Part shown: positions 9,293-17,983 of the stretch, piece by piece | Position numbering within the stretch: the first letter of the stretch is position 1 | How the letters are laid out: each line of letters begins with the position of its first letter | Source: Leifsonia sp. Leaf264 | GTDB taxonomy: Bacteria; Actinomycetota; Actinomycetes; Actinomycetales; Microbacteriaceae | Assembly (NCBI RefSeq): GCF_001422325.1 | Contig: NZ_LMMR01000004.1 | Location: 377,752 to 441,751, forward strand | Length of the DNA stretch: 64,000 bases | Direction of reading: 5' to 3' | Translations under genes and position numbers: made by a program | The notes under the pieces: generated by a model | Seen by the model: the letters and a program-made list of their open reading frames with translations, nothing else | Databases searched by the model: none | What the model was told of the DNA's origin: nothing

Positions 9293-9757
9293 TCAGGCGT
9301 CGAGCAGGCGACCGAGGCTGTCGAGCAGGTCGATGGTTCCGAGCTCGCGCCCGCGGGGGTCGTCGAGCTCATCGAAGAACACGCCGTACTCCGACAGGGT
9401 GAGGTGCGTGCCCGTGCCGTTCGGGGCGAACTCGATCGACGCCAGCGAGACCGAGAGCTTCTCGCCGTTGATGCGCATCTCATAGTTGTAGACGATCCGC
9501 TCGTTCGGCGTGATCTCGTGGTAGTACGCATCGAACCTCGACACGATGTCGTTCTTGTGGAAGCGGCCCTCGTTGTACTCGTGGCCGCCCTCCCGGAAGT
9601 CGAGTCCGGTGCCGAGGTCCTCCCACTCGTCGGCCGGCCCGCCGAACCAGAGGGCCTTGGTGGCCGGGTCGGCGAACGCCTGGAACGCCCGCTCCGGCGG
9701 GGCCCTGTAGTCGCGCTCGAGGGTGAAGCTCGAGCGGATCAGGGTGCGTGCTGTCAT
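9293..9757 (-). CDS. SRPBCC (AHSA1-like) domain protein
   Basis: A 154-aa START-like protein: LERDYRAPPERAFQAFADP at the N-terminus, W(F)GGP after it, and an HLTLSEYGVFF strand before the long C-terminal helix, all typical of the activator-of-Hsp90-ATPase-like SRPBCC subfamily. These have a hydrophobic ligand cavity; the ligand is unknown. Its start overlaps the stop of the ArsR gene by 4 bp (ATGA), so the two are translationally coupled. Its role is inferred as the effector module controlled by that repressor. Confidence 0.85.
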   Translation of the reverse strand: MTARTLIRSSFTLERDYRAPPERAFQAFADPATKALWFGGPADEWEDLGTGLDFREGGHEYNEGRFHKNDIVSRFDAYYHEITPNERIVYNYEMRINGEKLSVSLASIEFAPNGTGTHLTLSEYGVFFDELDDPRGRELGTIDLLDSLGRLLDA

Positions 9758-10122
9758 GGGCGATCTCCTGTCGGTGAGGTGGATGATGGCGCGGGGGAGT
9801 CAGGCCCGTCGAGCAGCAGCCCCAGCCGGTCGAGGCGATGCTCCCAGGTCGTTCGACGTTCGCTGATCCAGTCCTCGACGCTGCGCAGCGCCTCGGACTC
9901 GATCGAGCAGGTGCGCACGCGCCCCTGCTTCTCCGACGAGACCAGGCCGGCCTGCTCGAGCACCTTCAGGTGCTGCATGATCGCTGCGAGGGTGAACGCG
10001 AACGGGGCCGCGAGATCCGAGACCGAAGCCGGCCCCCGGGTCAGGCGCTCGACGATCGCTCGACGCGTCGGATCGGCGAGCGCGAGGAAAGCGCGGTCGA
10101 GGTCCTCCGAATACTTAAGCAT
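9754..10122 (-). CDS. ArsR-family winged-helix repressor
   Basis: 122 aa. It has an ADPTRRAIVERLTRG first helix, a VSDLAAPFAFTLAAIMQHLK recognition region and an EQAGLVSSEKQGR wing, the standard ArsR/HTH_20 pattern of regulators paired with SRPBCC genes. It has no cysteine pair for metal sensing. The ATG lies in the centre of a perfect 9-bp inverted repeat, so the gene is very likely autorepressed. It overlaps the following SRPBCC gene by 4 bp. Confidence 0.88.
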   Translation of the reverse strand: MLKYSEDLDRAFLALADPTRRAIVERLTRGPASVSDLAAPFAFTLAAIMQHLKVLEQAGLVSSEKQGRVRTCSIESEALRSVEDWISERRTTWEHRLDRLGLLLDGPDSPAPSSTSPTGDRP

Positions 10123-10157
10123 GACCTTAAGTATCCACGCGGACGTGCCCCTGTCAA
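10111..10157 (-). promoter_or_regulatory. Promoter and operator of the arsR-SRPBCC-VOC operon
   Basis: On the minus strand there is a TTGACA -35 (10152-10157), an 18-bp spacer and a TACTTA -10 (10128-10133), five bases before the ATG. A perfect inverted repeat, ATACTTAAG (10111-10119) and CTTAAGTAT (10126-10134), with a 6-bp spacer covers the -10 and the start codon. This AT-rich palindrome stands out in its GC-rich surroundings and is the probable ArsR operator on a leaderless transcript. Confidence 0.75.
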
Positions 10158-10171
10158 CCTCCGGATGCCGA

Positions 10172-10246
10172 AAAGCGAGGAGATCCTCCGGCGAACGCGG
10201 GATTCGGCGGGCGAATCACGGGCTCGGGGGAGGATCTCCTCGCTTT
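10172..10246. repeat. Palindromic element with 18-bp perfect arms
   Basis: The arms at 10172-10189 and 10229-10246 are exact reverse complements, centred on GAGGAGATCCTC, and are separated by 39 bp. The inner part contains a second short stem, GATTCG/CGAATC (10201-10217). It lies between the stop of trxA and the ArsR promoter. It could act as a large-loop terminator, but it has no T-tract on either side and resembles the other palindromic elements in this window. Confidence 0.7.
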
Positions 10247-10272
10247 CCGGTTGGAGAGGAGGGGGAGCAGGT

Positions 10273-10716
10273 TCAGCTCTCGGTGCGAGCGACCGAATCG
10301 AGGGCGTCGTCGGTCTCGGCATCCGCCGCCTGCTCGGATGCAGCGGACTGGAGCGCGGCCTCCTCGGCGGCGATCTGCTCGTGCACGGCCGTCATGTCGA
10401 GCGCGCGCACCTGCTCGATGAGATCGTCGAGTGTCGCAGGGGGCAGTGCGCCGGCCTGCGAGAACACGCCGACGCCGTCCTTGAAGGCCATCAGCGTGGG
10501 GATCGACTGGATGCCCATGCCACCGGCGATCTCACGCTCGGCCTCGGTGTCGACCTTGCCGAAGGTGATGTCGGTGTGCTTCTCGGATGCGGCCTCGAAG
10601 GTGGGGCCGAACTGGCGGCACGGACCGCACCACTCCGCCCAGTAGTCGATCAACACGATGCCGCCATCGGTGATCGTCTTCTCGAAGGTGTCCATGGTCA
10701 GGTTGACGGTAGCCAT
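10273..10716 (-). CDS. trxA: Thioredoxin
   Basis: 147 aa with a classical thioredoxin fold: the active site WCGPC has its cysteines at residues 30 and 33, and the cis-Pro motif SIPTL follows at about residue 76. The first 107 residues are thioredoxin; the final 40 residues are an acidic Ala/Glu/Asp tail not found in short thioredoxins and probably disordered. It acts as a cytoplasmic disulfide reductase. It has its own leaderless promoter and no partner reductase next to it. Confidence 0.9.
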   Translation of the reverse strand: MATVNLTMDTFEKTITDGGIVLIDYWAEWCGPCRQFGPTFEAASEKHTDITFGKVDTEAEREIAGGMGIQSIPTLMAFKDGVGVFSQAGALPPATLDDLIEQVRALDMTAVHEQIAAEEAALQSAASEQAADAETDDALDSVARTES

Positions 10717-10723
10717 GCCGTCA

Positions 10724-10729
10724 AGTTTA
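10724..10729 (-). promoter_or_regulatory. Leaderless -10 (TAAACT) of trxA
   Basis: Read on the minus strand, TAAACT is followed by seven bases and then the trxA ATG at 10716, with no ribosome-binding site between. Confidence 0.6.
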
Positions 10730-10773
10730 CGGGCAGTTCCGCGCCCATTCGCGGGTCGCGGCGAGCGGGCGAC

Positions 10774-12507
10774 TCAGTCGAACAGCCGGCGGAACACGTT
10801 CGTGTCGGCGAGGTCGACGAGCTCATCCGCGCGCCCGGACATGATCGTGCGCAGGGCGTACAACGTGAAGCCCTTGGCCTGCTCCGCTGTCACGGTCGGC
10901 GGGATCGACAGCTCCTGCCGGGCGGTCACGACGTCGACGAGGGCGGGTCCGTCGTGGGCGAAGGCGTTGCGCAGGGCGGCCTCCAGGTCGTCGGGCGCCT
11001 CGACCCTCTGCCCGTGGATGCCGATGGCGTTGGCCACGTCGGCGAAGTTCGGGTTGTCGAGTTCGGTTCCGAAGTTCACGATCCCCGCCGCCTTCATCTC
11101 CACCTCGACGAAGTTCAGCGATGAGTTGTTGAACACCACGATCTTCACGGGCAGTCGGTTCTGCCGGAGGGTGAGCAGCTCGCCGAACAGCATGGCGAGG
11201 CCGCCGTCGCCGGCCAGCGCTATCACCTGGCGGCCGGGGTCCACCGACTGCGCGCCGATGGCGTGCGGCAGGGCGTTCGCCATCGTGCCGTGGGCGAACG
11301 ACCCGATGAGTCGTCGTCTGCCGTTCATCCGCAGGTAGCGGGCCGCCCACACGACGGGGGAGCCGACATCCGGAATGAACACGGCGTCGTCCGAGGCCAG
11401 CTCGCTGACCAGCCTCGCGACGTACTGCGGGTGGATCGGCTCTCGGTTGCGGTCGTTGTCCGCCAGCTCATCGAGGCTCCTCCTGGTCTTGGCGTAGTGC
11501 ACCGTCGACGAGTCGAGGTGCTTCGAGCTCGTCTTGGCCTCGAGCAGCGGCAGCAGCGCCTCGACGGTGTCGACGACGGTGCCGACGAGCCCGACGTCGA
11601 TGGGCGTGCGGCGACCCAGTTGCTCGCCGCGGATGTCGACCTGCACGATCTTCGCCTTGCCGGGGTAGAACTGCGGATACGGGAAGTCGGTGCCGAGCAT
11701 GAGCAGGGCGTCGCAGCTCTCCATGGCCCTGTAGCCGGAGCTGAAGCCGAGAAGGCCTGTCATGCCCACGTCGTAGGGGTTGTCGTACTCGATGAACTCC
11801 TTGCCGCGGAGCGCGTGCACCACCGGGGCCTGCAGCTTCTCGGCGATGGCGAGCAGCTGCGGGTGGGCGCCGTCGACTCCGGCGCCGCCGAGGATCGTCA
11901 CCTTCTTGGCGTTGTTGAGCACCTCGGCAGCGGATGCGAGGGCGGCATCCGTCGGCAGCATCCGTCGCGGAATGGTGCGGATGGGAGCCGACGGTCGGCG
12001 CCCGGCGTCCTGTTGCAGGAAGATCTCGCCGGGAATGACGACGACGGCGACTCCTCGGCGCTCGAGGGCCGTGCGCATGGCGATCTCCAGCACGCGCGGG
12101 AGCTGCTCGGGAACGCTGACGAGTTCGGTGTAGACGCTGCACTCGCGGAACAGGTCCTGCGGATGCGTCTCCTGGAAGTAGGTGCTGCCGATCTCGGATG
12201 CCGGGATCTGCGCCGCTATGGCCAAGACGGGTACGCGCGAGCGGTTGGCGTCGTAGAGCCCGTTGATGAGGTGCAGGTTTCCGGGACCGCAGCTGCCGGC
12301 GCAGACGGCGAGTTCACCGGTGATCGCCGCCTCGGCCGCCGCGGCGAAGGCGGCTGCCTCCTCGTGTCGCACGTGCTGCCAGTCCACGGTTCCGGCCCGG
12401 CGGAGGGCGTCGGTGAAGCCGTTGAGCGAGTCGCCCGGGAGCCCGTAGACGCGCTGCACCCCCGCCTCGTGGATGATCTTCACCATGGTGTCTGCGATGG
12501 TCGGCAT
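10774..12507 (-). CDS. poxB: Thiamine-pyrophosphate pyruvate oxidase / pyruvate:quinone oxidoreductase-like enzyme
   Basis: 577 aa from ATG 12507, preceded by a GAGAGGGG ribosome-binding site. The three domains of the PoxB/acetolactate-synthase family are visible. The N-terminal PYR domain has GLPGDSLNGFTDAL and the catalytic Glu in RHEEAAAFAAAAEA. The central domain includes ILGGAGVDGAHPQLL. The C-terminal PP domain has GDGGLAM followed 27 residues later by FNNSSLNFVE, the Mg-TPP motif. The length matches E. coli PoxB (572) and the corynebacterial enzyme. It decarboxylates pyruvate to acetate and CO2 at the membrane, with FAD and quinone. Acetolactate synthase is less likely because of the MPTIADTMVK start and the PoxB-like order. 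Confidence 0.85.
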   Translation of the reverse strand: MPTIADTMVKIIHEAGVQRVYGLPGDSLNGFTDALRRAGTVDWQHVRHEEAAAFAAAAEAAITGELAVCAGSCGPGNLHLINGLYDANRSRVPVLAIAAQIPASEIGSTYFQETHPQDLFRECSVYTELVSVPEQLPRVLEIAMRTALERRGVAVVVIPGEIFLQQDAGRRPSAPIRTIPRRMLPTDAALASAAEVLNNAKKVTILGGAGVDGAHPQLLAIAEKLQAPVVHALRGKEFIEYDNPYDVGMTGLLGFSSGYRAMESCDALLMLGTDFPYPQFYPGKAKIVQVDIRGEQLGRRTPIDVGLVGTVVDTVEALLPLLEAKTSSKHLDSSTVHYAKTRRSLDELADNDRNREPIHPQYVARLVSELASDDAVFIPDVGSPVVWAARYLRMNGRRRLIGSFAHGTMANALPHAIGAQSVDPGRQVIALAGDGGLAMLFGELLTLRQNRLPVKIVVFNNSSLNFVEVEMKAAGIVNFGTELDNPNFADVANAIGIHGQRVEAPDDLEAALRNAFAHDGPALVDVVTARQELSIPPTVTAEQAKGFTLYALRTIMSGRADELVDLADTNVFRRLFD

Positions 12508-12620
12508 GGGACCCCTCTCGAAGGCGACGTGGCTTCCGACGCTACGCGTGCGACCGGGGTTGCGACAGGGCTTGCGCCGCCGGGAATAGATTCCGCAGGA
12601 GTAGGGTTTGATCCGATGTA

Positions 12621-12634
12621 CATGCAAATGCATG
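12621..12634 (+). promoter_or_regulatory. Palindrome CATGCA-AA-TGCATG before the LLM/FMN-reductase operon
   Basis: A perfect 14-bp palindrome, 36 bp before ATG 12671 and just after a TAGGGT -10-like box (12602-12607). A second small palindrome, GGAATAGATTCC, lies about 30 bp further upstream. It is a probable operator for an unknown repressor. Confidence 0.45.
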
Positions 12635-12670
12635 GAAAAGAAGTCGAGGAGAAGGCCAGGAGGCCACGAA

Positions 12671-13837
12671 ATGCAATTCGGAATCTTCACGGTGAGCGAC
12701 GTCACCCAGGACCCCACCACGGGACGCACGCCGAGCGAGGGCGAGCGCGTCAAGGCGATCGTGGAGATCGCCAAGAAGACCGAAGAGGTCGGGATGGACG
12801 TCTTCGCCCTCGGCGAGCACCACAACCCGCCGTTCTTCTCGTCGTCTCCCACGACGACGCTCGCCTACATCGCCGCACAGACCGAGACGCTCCTGCTCTC
12901 GACGGCCACGACGCTGATCACCACGAACGACCCGGTGAAGATCGCCGAGGACTACGCGATGCTCCAGCACCTCGCCGACGGCCGCGTCGACCTCACCATG
13001 GGCCGCGGAAACACCGGCCCGGTCTACCCCTGGTTCGGCAAGGACATCCGCGACGGCATCGACCTCGCCCTCGAGAACTACGCCCTGCTGCAGAAGCTGT
13101 GGCGCGAGGACTTCGTCGACTGGCAGGGCAAGTACCGCACGCCGCTGCAGGGCTTCCAGTCCACTCCGCGTCCGCTCGACGGCGTCGCGCCGTTCGTCTG
13201 GCACGGCAGCATCCGCTCGCCCGAGATCGCCGAGCAGGCCGCCTTCTACGGCGACGGCTTCTTCGCCAACAACATCTTCTGGCCGAAGGAGCACTACATG
13301 CGCCTGATCGCCCTGTACCGCCAGCGCTTCGAGCACTACGGGCACGGCAAGGCGGACCAGGCGATCGTCGGACTCGGCGGCCAGGTCTTCATGGCCAAGA
13401 ACTCGCAGGATGCCGTGGACCAGTTCCGCCCGTACTTCGACAACGCGCCCGTCTACGGCCACGGTCCCTCGCTCGAGGAGTTCACCGAGATGACGCCGCT
13501 GACCGTCGGAAGCCCGCAGCAGGTCATCGACCGCTACATGGCCATGCGCGAGTACTACGGCGACTACCAGCGCCAGCTGTTCCTCATGGACCACGCCGGC
13601 CTGCCGCTGAAGACCGTGCTCGAGCAGCTCGACATCCTGGGCGGCGAGGTGGTGCCCGTGCTCCGCAAGGAGCTCGACGCCAAGCGTCCGGCTCACGTGC
13701 CTGACGGCCCCACCCACGCGAGCCTCGTCGCCAAGCGCAACGCGGAGCGCATCGCCGCCCGCGATGCCGAGGCTTCAGTGCCCGCATCCACCCAGACGTC
13801 GGGCGCGGCCTTCGGCCTCGCCAGCAAGGGAGCCTGA
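12671..13837 (+). CDS. LLM flavin-dependent monooxygenase, CE1758-type
   Basis: 388 aa from ATG 12671, with AGGAGG about 10 bases upstream; the longer reading from 12608 has no support. It starts MQFGIFTVSDV and has ALGEHHNPPFFSSSP, ATTLITTNDPVKIAEDYA and GRVDLTMGRGNTGPVYPW, the luciferase-like pattern of the corynebacterial CE1758 family. The tail of about 40 residues is Ala/Ser-rich. It sits two bases before a flavin reductase of the matching CE1759 type. The pair should form a two-component monooxygenase in which the reductase supplies FMNH2; the substrate is unknown. Confidence 0.85.
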   Translation: MQFGIFTVSDVTQDPTTGRTPSEGERVKAIVEIAKKTEEVGMDVFALGEHHNPPFFSSSPTTTLAYIAAQTETLLLSTATTLITTNDPVKIAEDYAMLQHLADGRVDLTMGRGNTGPVYPWFGKDIRDGIDLALENYALLQKLWREDFVDWQGKYRTPLQGFQSTPRPLDGVAPFVWHGSIRSPEIAEQAAFYGDGFFANNIFWPKEHYMRLIALYRQRFEHYGHGKADQAIVGLGGQVFMAKNSQDAVDQFRPYFDNAPVYGHGPSLEEFTEMTPLTVGSPQQVIDRYMAMREYYGDYQRQLFLMDHAGLPLKTVLEQLDILGGEVVPVLRKELDAKRPAHVPDGPTHASLVAKRNAERIAARDAEASVPASTQTSGAAFGLASKGA

Positions 13838-13839
13838 TC

Positions 13840-14469
13840 ATGACCGCCAAGAAGCTCACGGTGCTCGCGGCCGGCCTCAGCCAGCCGTCGTCGACACGAC
13901 TGCTCGCCGACCGGTTGACCGATGCCGTGGTCTCGCGCCTGCGCCAGGTGCACGGCGTCGACGTCGAGGTGAGCGTCGTGGAACTCCGCGACGTCGCCAA
14001 GGACGTGACCAACAACCTCATCACCGGCTTCCCGAGCCCCAAGCTCGAGAGCGTCATCGAGCAGGTCACGCACGCCGACGGACTGATCGTGGCCACGCCG
14101 ATCTTCTCGGGGTCGTACAGCGGCATGTTCAAGTCGTTCATCGACGTACTCGACCCGAAGTCGCTCGACGGCATGCCGGTGCTCCTCGGAGCCACCGGCG
14201 GCACCGCCCGGCACTCGCTCGCCATCGAGCACGCGCTGCGGCCCCTGTTCAGCTACCTGCACGCTGTCGCCGTGCCGACGGGCGTGTACGCGGCGGCCGA
14301 GGACTGGGGGAGCGCCACGGACTCGGTCGGTGCGCTCACCTCGCGCATCGAGCGGGCCGCCGGCGAGCTGGCCGCCCTCGTGGCCGTCTCGGATCGCTCG
14401 CAGCAGATCCGCGATCCGTTCGCGCTGGACTCCTCGTTCAGCGTCACGGGCGGATTCAGCGCCGCGTAG
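13840..14469 (+). CDS. NAD(P)H-dependent FMN reductase, CE1759-type
   Basis: 209 aa with a flavodoxin-like fold: VLAAGLSQPSSTRLLADRL (phosphate loop), LIVATPIFSGSYSGMFKSFID (flavin-binding turn) and LLGATGGTARH are the NADPH-dependent FMN reductase motifs. ATG 13840 follows the preceding stop by two bases, with AAGGGAG upstream. It is expected to recycle reduced flavin for the monooxygenase upstream. A strong bidirectional hairpin ends the operon. Confidence 0.87.
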   Translation: MTAKKLTVLAAGLSQPSSTRLLADRLTDAVVSRLRQVHGVDVEVSVVELRDVAKDVTNNLITGFPSPKLESVIEQVTHADGLIVATPIFSGSYSGMFKSFIDVLDPKSLDGMPVLLGATGGTARHSLAIEHALRPLFSYLHAVAVPTGVYAAAEDWGSATDSVGALTSRIERAAGELAALVAVSDRSQQIRDPFALDSSFSVTGGFSAA

Positions 14470-14476
14470 CCCCAAC

Positions 14477-14520
14477 GCAGAACGCCCCCGCCTCCTCATC
14501 GAGGAGCGGGGGCGTTCTGC
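14477..14520. terminator. Bidirectional stem-loop terminator
   Basis: A near-perfect stem of about 20 bp, starting GCAGAACGCCCCCG and returning CGGGGGCGTTCTGC, with a short loop. It lies between the convergent FMN reductase and DUF5302 genes. Confidence 0.85.
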
Positions 14521-14537
14521 TGTTCGTATCGGGGAGC

Positions 14538-14741
14538 TCAGCCGCTCTTGCGACGGAACTCCTGACGGGTGTCGGCGTTGCCGTGAGTGTGGGTGACGGC
14601 CGAGTGGCCGTCGAGGTGTGCCTCGCCGCTGGCCTTCTTGGCCTGGTTGTTCTTCTTGTCGAGGGCCTCGCGGAACTTGCGCTTCGTCTCGTCCGAGGCG
14701 CCTGTGGCTTCCTGGGCTGTGGAGTCGTCGTCGGTACTCAT
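14538..14741 (-). CDS. DUF5302 family small protein
   Basis: 67 aa, very hydrophilic. The core DETKRKFREALDKKNNQAKK is the signature of the actinobacterial DUF5302 family, followed by a His-rich HLDGHSAVTHTHG segment and a basic end. It has no membrane segment and no known function; the family is usually a single leaderless gene, as here (TAGACT box six bases before the ATG). Confidence 0.85.
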   Translation of the reverse strand: MSTDDDSTAQEATGASDETKRKFREALDKKNNQAKKASGEAHLDGHSAVTHTHGNADTRQEFRRKSG

Positions 14742-14747
14742 ATCGCC

Positions 14748-14753
14748 AGTCTA
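14748..14753 (-). promoter_or_regulatory. Leaderless -10 (TAGACT) of the DUF5302 gene
   Basis: On the minus strand TAGACT is followed by GGCGAT and then the ATG at 14741. Confidence 0.6.
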
Positions 14754-14853
14754 GACAGCGCCGCCGTCCGACCGACAGCGACTTTCGAGCTGCCGTGAGG
14801 GCTGTCGACGTCATGCCGGGGAGTTCCCAGACCCCGTACGGCAGGATGAACGG

Positions 14854-15330
14854 ATGCTGCACCGCCATCCGATCCTCGGAATCCTCACGCTCGCCTACCT
14901 GGCGTTCGTCGGCTGGGTCACCCTGACGCCGCAGCCGTACGACGGCCGCACCGCGAGCGTGCTCGACAGGTTCCTCGACTTCTTCGCCCGTCACGACGCG
15001 ACGGACTGGATCACCTTCGACAGGGTCGAGGCCGCCGCCAACGTCGTGATGTTCGTGCCCGTCGGGCTGTTCTTCGTGCTGCTGTTCGGCCGCAGGCTGT
15101 GGTGGGTCGCCGTCATCGCCGGCGCGGCCTTCTCGATCGGCATCGAGTTCGTGCAGCTGGAGTTCCTGCCGACCCGCGTCGCCGACGTGCGCGACGTGAT
15201 CACCAACACCAGCGGCACCGTCATCGGCGTGCTGCTCGGGCTGATGCTCAGCTGGCCCAAGGCGCGCCGCATCCGTCGCGAGGAACGGCTGGTCGCCGAG
15301 GCTCACCGAACGCGCCGTCTCGCCTCCTGA
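14854..15330 (+). CDS. VanZ family membrane protein
   Basis: 158 aa with four transmembrane segments: about 8-24, 63-80 (ANVVMFVPVGLFFVLLF), 85-102 (WWVAVIAGAAFSIGIEF) and 121-138. The VGWVTLTPQPYD and NVVMFVPVGLF stretches and the conserved IEFVQ followed by RVADVRDVITNTSG are VanZ-family hallmarks. The name comes from the teicoplanin cluster, but most members are of unknown role at the cell envelope. Read as a stand-alone gene. Confidence 0.85.
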   Translation: MLHRHPILGILTLAYLAFVGWVTLTPQPYDGRTASVLDRFLDFFARHDATDWITFDRVEAAANVVMFVPVGLFFVLLFGRRLWWVAVIAGAAFSIGIEFVQLEFLPTRVADVRDVITNTSGTVIGVLLGLMLSWPKARRIRREERLVAEAHRTRRLAS

Positions 15331-15454
15331 GTGCGATTCACCACCCTCTGTTAGAGTTGATCCGGTCGCCCGAGGGTTGCCGCCCGTTTCCAGTGCCATC
15401 TGGCACGAGGCATCCGTTGCACGGATGCGAGAGCGGACAACTCAATATCGAGCA

Positions 15455-15600
15455 CTGACGGAGCAGGCTGGCAGAAGCTGGTCCCCTGTGGTGGATTACC
15501 ATCCCGCCTCCCACGAGGCGTGTGGATGGTGGACTTCTACTGGTGGCCAGCACGAGCACTTCACTGTGAAGCACTTAGTTCTGCCTGTTCCCCTGCTCCG
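15455..15600 (+). ncRNA. Actino-pnp RNA leader upstream of pnp
   Basis: The 325-bp gap before pnp has no ORF and holds a strongly structured RNA. Outer helix GGAGCAGG (15460-15467) pairs with CCTGCTCC (15592-15599). The nested helix GGCAGAA (15470-15476) pairs with TTCTGCC (15579-15585). Inner stems include CACTTCAC/GTGAAG. The position, size and conserved stretches fit the Actino-pnp motif known from 5' leaders of actinobacterial exoribonuclease genes. It presumably allows PNPase to regulate its own mRNA. A promoter is likely near 15345 (TTAGAGTTGATCC). Confidence 0.8.
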
Positions 15601-15655
15601 GAGTATGAGTCGTGCCCACACGGGGCTTGCGACGTAAAACAAAGGAGAAGACCTC

Positions 15656-17959
15656 TTGGAAGGTCCTGAAATCACGTTCGCCGAAACTGTCATCGACAAT
15701 GGCAAGTACGGCACCCGCACCATCCGCTTCGAGACCGGCCGTCTCGCCCAGCAGGCCCAGGGGTCTGCAGCCGCCTACATCGACGACGAGACCATGCTGC
15801 TCTCGGCGACGAGCGCCTCCAAGCAGCCGAAGGACAACTTCGACTTCTTCCCGCTCACGATCGACGTCGAAGAGCGCATGTACGCCGCCGGCCGCATCCC
15901 GGGATCGTTCTTCCGTCGCGAGGGTCGCCCCTCGACCGAGGCGATCCTCACCTGCCGCCTGATCGACCGCCCGCTGCGTCCGTCGTTCGTCGACGGCCTC
16001 CGCAACGAGATCCAGGTCGTCGTGACGGTCCTGTCCATCGCACCCGACGAGCTCTACGACGTGCTCGCCATCAACGCCGCGTCCATGTCGACGCAGATCG
16101 CCGGCCTGCCCTTCTCCGGTCCGATCGGTGGCGTTCGCGTCGCCCTCGTTCCCGGTGAGCACGGAGGCGGCCAGTGGGTCGCCTTCCCGAAGCACTCGCT
16201 GCTGGAGGAGGCCGTGTTCAGCATGGTCGTCGCCGGTCGTGTCATCACGGATGCCGCAGGCAACGACGACGTCGCGATCATGATGATCGAGGCCGAGGCC
16301 ACCGACAACTCGTGGAACCTCATCCAGGGCGGCGCCATCAAGCCGAACGAAGAGGTCATCGCCGAGGGCATCGAGGCGTCGAAGCCGTTCATCAAGCAGC
16401 TCGTCGCAGCTCAGGCATCCGTCGCCGCCCAGGCGTCGAAGCCGACCGGTGACTACAAGACCTTCCCGGCCTACGCCCAGAACGTCTACGACGCCGTCGC
16501 CGAGGTCGCCTACGAGGAGCTCAAGGGGATCTACCAGATCGCCGACAAGACCTCGCGCCAGAACGCCGACGACGAGCTCAAGGGCCGCGTCAAGGAGGCC
16601 GTCGCCGCCAAGGTCGAGGCCGGAGAGCTCGACGCCTCCGCCAACAACCAGGTGAGCGCCGCCTACAAGTCGGTCACCAAGCTCGTGGTGCGCTCGCGCG
16701 TGCTCAACGAGGGCGTGCGCATCGACGGCCGCGGCCTGGCGGACATCCGTCCTCTCGACGCCGAGGTCGCCGTCATCCCGCGCGTTCACGGTTCGGCCAT
16801 CTTCCAGCGCGGAGAGACCCAGATCATGGGCATCACCACGCTGAACATGCTGAAGCTCGAGCAGCAGATCGACTCGCTGAGCCCGGTCACCAAGAAGCGC
16901 TACATGCACAACTACAACTTCCCGCCCTACTCGACCGGTGAGACCGGTCGCGTCGGGTCGCCGAAGCGTCGCGAGATCGGGCACGGCGCACTCGCCGAGC
17001 GCGCCCTCGTGCCCGTGCTGCCGTCGCGTGAGGAGTTCCCCTACGCCATCCGTCAGGTGTCCGAGGCTCTCGGCTCCAACGGTTCGACGTCGATGGGTTC
17101 CGTCTGCGCCTCCACCCTGTCGCTGCTGAACGCCGGTGTGCCCCTCAAGGCTCCCGTCGCCGGCATCGCCATGGGCCTCATCTCCGACACCGTCGACGGC
17201 CAGACCCGCTACGCGGCCCTGACCGACATCCTCGGTGCCGAAGACGCCCTCGGTGACATGGACTTCAAGGTCGCCGGTACCAGCGAGTTCGTCACCGCGA
17301 TCCAGCTCGACACCAAGCTCGACGGCATCCCGGCCTCTGTTCTGGCCGCAGCCCTCAAGCAGGCGAAGGACGCCCGCACGACGATCCTCCAGGTTCTGAA
17401 CGCGGCGATCGACGCTCCCGACGAGATGGCACCGACCGCGCCCCGCGTGATCAGCGTGCAGATCCCCGTCGACAAGATCGGCGAGCTGATCGGCCCGAAG
17501 GGCAAGACGATCAACGCCATCCAGGACGAGACCGGCGCCGACATCTCCATCGAGGAGGACGGCACCGTCTACATCGGCGCCGTCGACGGACCGTCGGCCG
17601 AGGCCGCTCGCGCCCAGGTCAACGCGATCGCGAACCCCACCAACCCGGAGGTCGGCGAGCAGTTCCTCGGAACCGTCGTCAAGATCGCCGCGTTCGGTGC
17701 GTTCGTCTCGCTGCTCCCCGGCAAGGACGGCCTGCTGCACATCAGCGAGGTGCGCAAGCTCGCCGGTGGCAAGCGCGTCGAGAACGTCGAAGACGTGCTG
17801 GGCGTCGGCCAGAAGATCCTCGTGGAGATCACGAAGATCGACGACCGTGGAAAGCTCTCCCTCGCGCCCGTCGTGGCCGAGGACGCCGACACCGAGGGCA
17901 GCGCTGCACACAGCGCCGGCCCCGTCGAGCCTGCTGAAGGCGCCGACGTCGAGGCGTAG
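15656..17959 (+). CDS. pnp: Polyribonucleotide nucleotidyltransferase (PNPase)
   Basis: 767 aa starting at TTG 15656, with AAAGGAGAAG upstream. Domains in order: RNase PH 1 (about 20-150), an alpha-helical linker, RNase PH 2 (about 345-560, with [11 protein letters not shown] and [12 protein letters not shown]), a KH domain (about 605-665, with [14 protein letters not shown]) and an S1 domain (about 672-745, with [19 protein letters not shown]), then an acidic tail. It degrades RNA 3'-to-5' using phosphate. It is expressed from the Actino-pnp leader and ends at a hairpin terminator. Confidence 0.97.
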   Translation: MEGPEITFAETVIDNGKYGTRTIRFETGRLAQQAQGSAAAYIDDETMLLSATSASKQPKDNFDFFPLTIDVEERMYAAGRIPGSFFRREGRPSTEAILTCRLIDRPLRPSFVDGLRNEIQVVVTVLSIAPDELYDVLAINAASMSTQIAGLPFSGPIGGVRVALVPGEHGGGQWVAFPKHSLLEEAVFSMVVAGRVITDAAGNDDVAIMMIEAEATDNSWNLIQGGAIKPNEEVIAEGIEASKPFIKQLVAAQASVAAQASKPTGDYKTFPAYAQNVYDAVAEVAYEELKGIYQIADKTSRQNADDELKGRVKEAVAAKVEAGELDASANNQVSAAYKSVTKLVVRSRVLNEGVRIDGRGLADIRPLDAEVAVIPRVHGSAIFQRGETQIMGITTLNMLKLEQQIDSLSPVTKKRYMHNYNFPPYSTGETGRVGSPKRREIGHGALAERALVPVLPSREEFPYAIRQVSEALGSNGSTSMGSVCASTLSLLNAGVPLKAPVAGIAMGLISDTVDGQTRYAALTDILGAEDALGDMDFKVAGTSEFVTAIQLDTKLDGIPASVLAAALKQAKDARTTILQVLNAAIDAPDEMAPTAPRVISVQIPVDKIGELIGPKGKTINAIQDETGADISIEEDGTVYIGAVDGPSAEAARAQVNAIANPTNPEVGEQFLGTVVKIAAFGAFVSLLPGKDGLLHISEVRKLAGGKRVENVEDVLGVGQKILVEITKIDDRGKLSLAPVVAEDADTEGSAAHSAGPVEPAEGADVEA

Positions 17960-17983
17960 TCCCCGTCTCCTCTGAGACGACGC

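Noticed and set aside
8833-9531. Longer start for the VOC gene inside the SRPBCC gene
   Set aside because: The upstream part is the SRPBCC sequence in another frame; MSTSVFINLPV at 9252 is the standard VOC start.
12608-12670. Extended N-terminus of the LLM monooxygenase (start at 12608)
   Set aside because: The extra 21 residues overlap the palindrome and the ribosome-binding site AGGAGG precedes ATG 12671.
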